Assembly: GCA_902806215.1 (NCBI GenBank)
Contig: CADCVT010000319.1
Span: 1-16,594 of the forward strand
DNA length: 16,594 nucleotides
Direction: 5' to 3'
From: an uncultured Solirubrobacteraceae bacterium
GTDB lineage: Bacteria; Actinomycetota; Thermoleophilia; Solirubrobacterales; Solirubrobacteraceae
The notes beneath the pieces are model-generated. The model was given only the letters and a program-made list of their open reading frames with translations, made no database searches and was not told the origin of the DNA. Below are positions 13,585-16,594 of this stretch, piece by piece. The position numbers and the translations under genes are program-made. How positions within the stretch are numbered: position 1 is the first letter of the stretch; each line of letters starts with the position of its first letter.

Positions 13585-15426
13585 ATGCTTCTCTCGATCT
13601 GCATGATGGTCGCGGATCCGCCCCACCGGGTCGCGGCGGCGCTGGCTCCGGTGCGGCACCTGGCGGACGAGATCATCATCGCCGTCGACGCCCGCGTGCC
13701 GGCCGCGGATCTTGCCGATTACCAGGCACTTTGCGACCGGCTGCTGCGGATCGAGTTCGCCAGCTACGAGCGTCACCTCGCGTGGCTGCACGCGCAGTGC
13801 AAGGGCGAGTGGATCATGCCGCTGGAGGGCGACGAGGTCCCCAGCGCCGCGTTCGCGCGCAGGCTGCGCCGCATCATCGACCGACGGGATGTGCGCCAGG
13901 TGTGGGCCTCGCGGCAGTGGATCTGGCCGACGCCGGACCGCGTGCTCGACGTCCAGCCGTGGGTCAACGACCAGGTCGTCAAGCTCCTGCGCAACGACGG
14001 CGGCGTCCGGATCGAGGGCGTCCAGCACCTGCACGCGCAGTTCGAGCGGCCGTGCGAGTACCTCGAGGAGCCGATCTACCACCTCGAGCTCGTGACGAGC
14101 GATCTCGATGCGCGCCGCGCGAAGGTGGTCCGGTACGAGGTGGCGAGCCCGCACCAGAGCGCCCCGGGCGGAGGACGCCTCAACGACGCGACCTACCTGC
14201 CTGAGCAGCGGCCGTCGCCGAAGCTGCGCGCCGTTGCGGCCGAGGACGTCGCGGGCATCAAGGCGGCGCTCGCGCCCGCGCGCGACCGGCCCGCGTCCGC
14301 GCCGCTCGCGACGCTTCCGCCGCTCGTCACGCGCGCGGAGATGGACCGGCTGTGGGAAGGACGCTCCGTTCCCGAGACCGCGTACGCCGCGCGCATCGTC
14401 CCGCTGGAGGAGGACGCGCCGTTCCTCCCCGGTGAGCTGCGCGGACTGCGCGTGCGCGTGCACAACGACGGCACCGAGCGCTGGCCCTGGGGGCTCGAGC
14501 AGCGGCCGATGATCCGGCTCGGGCACCGGTGGCTGCGGCCCGACGGCACGCTCGTCGACGACATCACGCGCCGCACCCCGTTCCCGCGTGCGGTCGAGCC
14601 GGGCGACGACGTCGTGGTCCCGCTCGAGGCGATCGCACCCGACGAACCGGGCGAGTACGTGCTCGAGATCGACGTGGTCCATGAGTACGTGCGGTGGTTC
14701 GACTGCACCGCGCGCGTGCGCTGCGTCGTCGGCCAGCCCGCCGGGCTCGAGCCGAGCGGTGCGAGGCTCCGCCCGTCGCCGTCGCGCAACGGCGGGCCGC
14801 CGCGTCCGACCCGCATCCCGCGGCTCATCCACCGGATCTGGCTGGGGGGCGCGGCGATGCCGGAGGAGCACGTCCGGTATGGGGAGACGTTCGCCGAGCA
14901 CCATCCGGACTGGGAGATGCGGTTGTGGACCGACGCCGACCTGCCGTCCCTCGGCATCGGCGAACGTGAGCTGTCGCTCACGCGGTGGCACTCCGAGACG
15001 TCGGACCTCGTGCGGTACGCGGTGCTCGCGCGGCACGGCGGCGTCTACGTCGACACGGACGTCGAGTGCCTGCGGCCGCTCGATCCGCTGCTGCGCGGCG
15101 TCGACGCGTTCGCCGGGCTCGAGACGCCGGGCCGGCTGGGCACCGCCATCCTCGGCGCCCGCCCGGGGCACCGGCTCTTCACCCGCGCGGCCGCGGAGGC
15201 GCGGCAGACGGTCGGCCTCGGACTGCACTCCGTCGACGCCACGGGCCCGTACTTCCTGTCGCTCCTGGCCGAGCAGGAGCCCGACGGGCTGACCCTCTTC
15301 GAGCCGGAGCTGTTCTACCCCTACCTGTGGGACGAGCGCGAGCGCGCCGCGGGCCCGTTCCCGGGCTCGTCCGTGGTCCACCACTGGGCCACGGGAGCCG
15401 TGAAGGCCCATACGATCCCGGCATGA
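13585..15426 (+). CDS. Two-domain glycosyltransferase: GT2-like plus GT32 (DXD) fusion
   Basis: This protein has 613 residues from ATG 13585, or 619 from GTG 13567 (numbering below from 13567). Residues about 7-215 resemble a GT2 enzyme: LLSICMMV, HLADEIIIAVDARV, then EWIMPLEGDEVPS, where canonical GT2 enzymes have a D-x-D/E pair, and VKLLRNDGGVRIEG. Residues about 255-390 form a beta-sandwich (LRGLRVRVHNDGTERWPWGL, LGHRWLRPDGTLV, EPGEYVLEIDVVHE), similar to carbohydrate-binding modules of polysaccharide-export proteins. Residues about 415-619 are a GT32 sugar-transferase domain with IPRLIHRIWLGG, SDLVRYAVLARHGGVYVDTD (DXD at 496-498) and the C-terminal HHWATGAVK. The GT32 half looks complete; the GT2 half lacks a standard first DXD. 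It probably builds a surface glycan. No other glycan genes are in view. Confidence 0.82.
   Translation: MLLSICMMVADPPHRVAAALAPVRHLADEIIIAVDARVPAADLADYQALCDRLLRIEFASYERHLAWLHAQCKGEWIMPLEGDEVPSAAFARRLRRIIDRRDVRQVWASRQWIWPTPDRVLDVQPWVNDQVVKLLRNDGGVRIEGVQHLHAQFERPCEYLEEPIYHLELVTSDLDARRAKVVRYEVASPHQSAPGGGRLNDATYLPEQRPSPKLRAVAAEDVAGIKAALAPARDRPASAPLATLPPLVTRAEMDRLWEGRSVPETAYAARIVPLEEDAPFLPGELRGLRVRVHNDGTERWPWGLEQRPMIRLGHRWLRPDGTLVDDITRRTPFPRAVEPGDDVVVPLEAIAPDEPGEYVLEIDVVHEYVRWFDCTARVRCVVGQPAGLEPSGARLRPSPSRNGGPPRPTRIPRLIHRIWLGGAAMPEEHVRYGETFAEHHPDWEMRLWTDADLPSLGIGERELSLTRWHSETSDLVRYAVLARHGGVYVDTDVECLRPLDPLLRGVDAFAGLETPGRLGTAILGARPGHRLFTRAAAEARQTVGLGLHSVDATGPYFLSLLAEQEPDGLTLFEPELFYPYLWDERERAAGPFPGSSVVHHWATGAVKAHTIPA
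15411..15416 (+). promoter_or_regulatory. Internal -10 box for the alcohol dehydrogenase
   Basis: TACGAT lies inside the last codons of the glycosyltransferase, 6 bases before ATG 15423. It could give a leaderless dehydrogenase mRNA independent of the upstream gene. Confidence 0.4.
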
Positions 15427-16529
15427 AGATCCGTGCCGCGGTGCTCGAGGAGTTCGCCGAGCCGCTCGTCCTCCAGGAGCTCGACCTCGAGGGTCCGAAG
15501 GCCGGCGAGGTCCTCGTCCGGCTGCACGCCTGCGGCGTGTGCCACACCGACATGTACTCCGCCTCCGGCGTCGACCCGTCGGGCTACAAGCCGTGCGTGC
15601 TCGGCCACGAGGGAGCGGGCGTCGTCGAGGAGGTCGGTGAGGGCGTGACCTCGGTCGCCGCGGGCGACCACGTCGTCACGCTGTTCAGCCCGCAGTGCGG
15701 CGAGTGCGTGAACTGCCGCTCCGGCAAGACGAACATCTGCCTCGCGATCCGCGAGCAGCAGGGCAAGGGCTACCTTCCCGACGGGACGACGCGCCTGAAG
15801 CGCGACGGCGAGGAGCTGCGGCACTTCATGGGCTGCTCGACGTTCGCCGAGGCGACGGTCATGCCCGAGATCGCGCTGGCCAAGGTCAACCCGGACGCCC
15901 CGCTCGAGGCGGCGTGCCTGTTCGCGTGCGGCCTGTCGACCGGCCTCGGCGCGGCCATGTACCGCGCGCAGGTCGAGGAGGGCTCGACCGTCGTCGTGTT
16001 CGGGCTCGGCATGGTCGGCCTCGGCGCCGTCGCGGGCGCGCGCCTGCAGGGCGCCGAGCGGATCATCGCCGTGGATCTGTCGGAGGAGCGCCTCGCGCTC
16101 GCACGAGACCACGGCGCGACGGACGCGTGGGTCGGCGGCGACGGGACGGTCGAGCGCGTGCTCGAGGAGACCGGCGGCTTCGGCGCGGACTACACGTTCG
16201 AGGCGACCGGCAACGTCGGCGTCATGCGCCAGGCGGTCGAGTCGGCGCGCATGGGGTGGGGCGTGTGCTGCGTGACCGGCGTCGCCGGCAAGGGCGAGAC
16301 GCTCGACGTCGTCCCGCGCTACCTCATCACCGGGCGCAAGGTGATGGGCGCGTCGTTCGGCGGCGTGAAGGGCCGCGAGCAGGTCCCGCAGCTCGTCGAC
16401 CGCTACCTCGCCGGCGACATCGACGTCGACGCGTTCGTCTCGCACCGCATCTCGCTCGACGACGTCAACTCAGGGTTCGACCTCATGCACCACCAGGACG
16501 GCATCCGGTCGGTCATCCAGTACGTGTGA
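15423..16529 (+). CDS. frmA: Class III zinc alcohol dehydrogenase (S-(hydroxymethyl)glutathione dehydrogenase type)
   Basis: This is a 368-residue medium-chain dehydrogenase, full length for the family. Catalytic zinc ligands are Cys40 in CGVCHTD, His62 in GHEGAG and Cys170 in FACGLSTG. The structural zinc site has four cysteines at 92, 95, 98 and 106 (QCGECVNCRSGKTNIC). The NAD-binding GLGMVG is at 194-199 with Asp218 at the end of the second strand. Class III signatures include GKTNICLAIREQQGKGYLPD (with Arg110, the counterpart of the thiol-adduct-binding arginine), HFMGCSTFAEATVMPEIALA and GASFGGVKGREQVPQLVDRY. The family oxidises S-hydroxymethyl-thiol adducts for formaldehyde detoxification. 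In an actinobacterium the thiol cofactor could be mycothiol or another thiol instead of glutathione. Its start overlaps the glycosyltransferase stop as ATGA, and a TACGAT box lies 6 bases upstream. Confidence 0.88.
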   Translation: MKIRAAVLEEFAEPLVLQELDLEGPKAGEVLVRLHACGVCHTDMYSASGVDPSGYKPCVLGHEGAGVVEEVGEGVTSVAAGDHVVTLFSPQCGECVNCRSGKTNICLAIREQQGKGYLPDGTTRLKRDGEELRHFMGCSTFAEATVMPEIALAKVNPDAPLEAACLFACGLSTGLGAAMYRAQVEEGSTVVVFGLGMVGLGAVAGARLQGAERIIAVDLSEERLALARDHGATDAWVGGDGTVERVLEETGGFGADYTFEATGNVGVMRQAVESARMGWGVCCVTGVAGKGETLDVVPRYLITGRKVMGASFGGVKGREQVPQLVDRYLAGDIDVDAFVSHRISLDDVNSGFDLMHHQDGIRSVIQYV

Positions 16530-16594
16530 CGGCGGGCGGCGCGGACGCCTCGTCGTACTCGGCGCGGCGCTCGCCGACCCAGTCGTCGAGCTCC
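16513..16594 (-). CDS. C-terminal tail of a convergent gene, cut by window edge
   Basis: The minus strand is open from the right edge to TGA 16515-16513 and encodes ELDDWVGERRAEYDEASAPP followed by AVTRTG. Codons up to the AVT part carry G/C third positions, as in real genes here. The end overlaps the 3' end of the dehydrogenase by 17 bases. Only 26 residues are visible, so the product cannot be named and the call is tentative. Confidence 0.45.
   Translation of the reverse strand, partial: ELDDWVGERRAEYDEASAPPAVTRTG

Overview
The window is very GC-rich bacterial chromosome with dense, short-gapped genes and strongly G/C-ending codons. Several exported proteins end in basic, Arg/Ala-rich beta-sandwich tails. 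There is an M23 peptidase with a TIG-like N-terminal domain behind a c-di-AMP riboswitch, and many starts have a TANNNT box 6-8 bases before the start codon. Together these point to a deep-branching actinobacterium of the Thermoleophilia / Solirubrobacterales type (inference from style; no rRNA or other marker gene is present). No tRNA, rRNA, CRISPR, insertion sequence or phage gene was seen.

Layout. 1-324 (-) is the 5' part of a DUF72 gene. 356-2089 (-) is a secreted alpha/beta hydrolase. It is divergent from a QsdR-type TetR regulator (2183-2746, +), with an inverted repeat between them, and the regulator is followed after 5 bases by a SulP anion transporter with a STAS domain (2752-4242, +). 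4264-5118 (-) is a secreted M23 peptidase behind a ydaO-type c-di-AMP riboswitch (5141-5265, -). 5380-6567 (-) is an exported protein with three 18-residue tandem repeats, closed by a strong hairpin (5328-5363). 6704-7633 (+) is a DUF808 membrane protein preceded by an overlapping 10-codon ORF. 7657-9432 (+) is a secreted S15/CocE-like hydrolase.

9435-10255 holds two damaged genes back to back. One is a MerR-family regulator (-) that lacks its first helices and carries a 2-base frameshift. The other is the C-terminal end of a + strand gene that has no start. Both lose their 5' ends at about 10,090-10,100, which looks like a deletion scar through a divergent promoter region. After it come a small lipoprotein (10314-10697, +), a secreted LVIVD beta-propeller (10702-12198, -), a mini zinc-ribbon protein (12257-12439, +), an 88-residue conserved protein (12501-12767, +), a bidirectional terminator (12791-12818) and a lipoprotein (12856-13533, -). 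The window ends with a large GT2-like/GT32 glycosyltransferase fusion (13585-15426, +), overlapped by a class III alcohol dehydrogenase (15423-16529, +), and the tail of a convergent gene (-).

Functionally this is an envelope and secretion-oriented neighbourhood: two secreted hydrolases, a cell-wall peptidase, a repeat protein, a propeller, two lipoproteins, two membrane proteins and a glycosyltransferase. It is not one pathway. The most unusual points are the double-truncation scar, the leaderless mini-ORF coupled to DUF808, the glycosyltransferase fusion and the number of leaderless-type starts. I did not find a clear multi-gene novel system.
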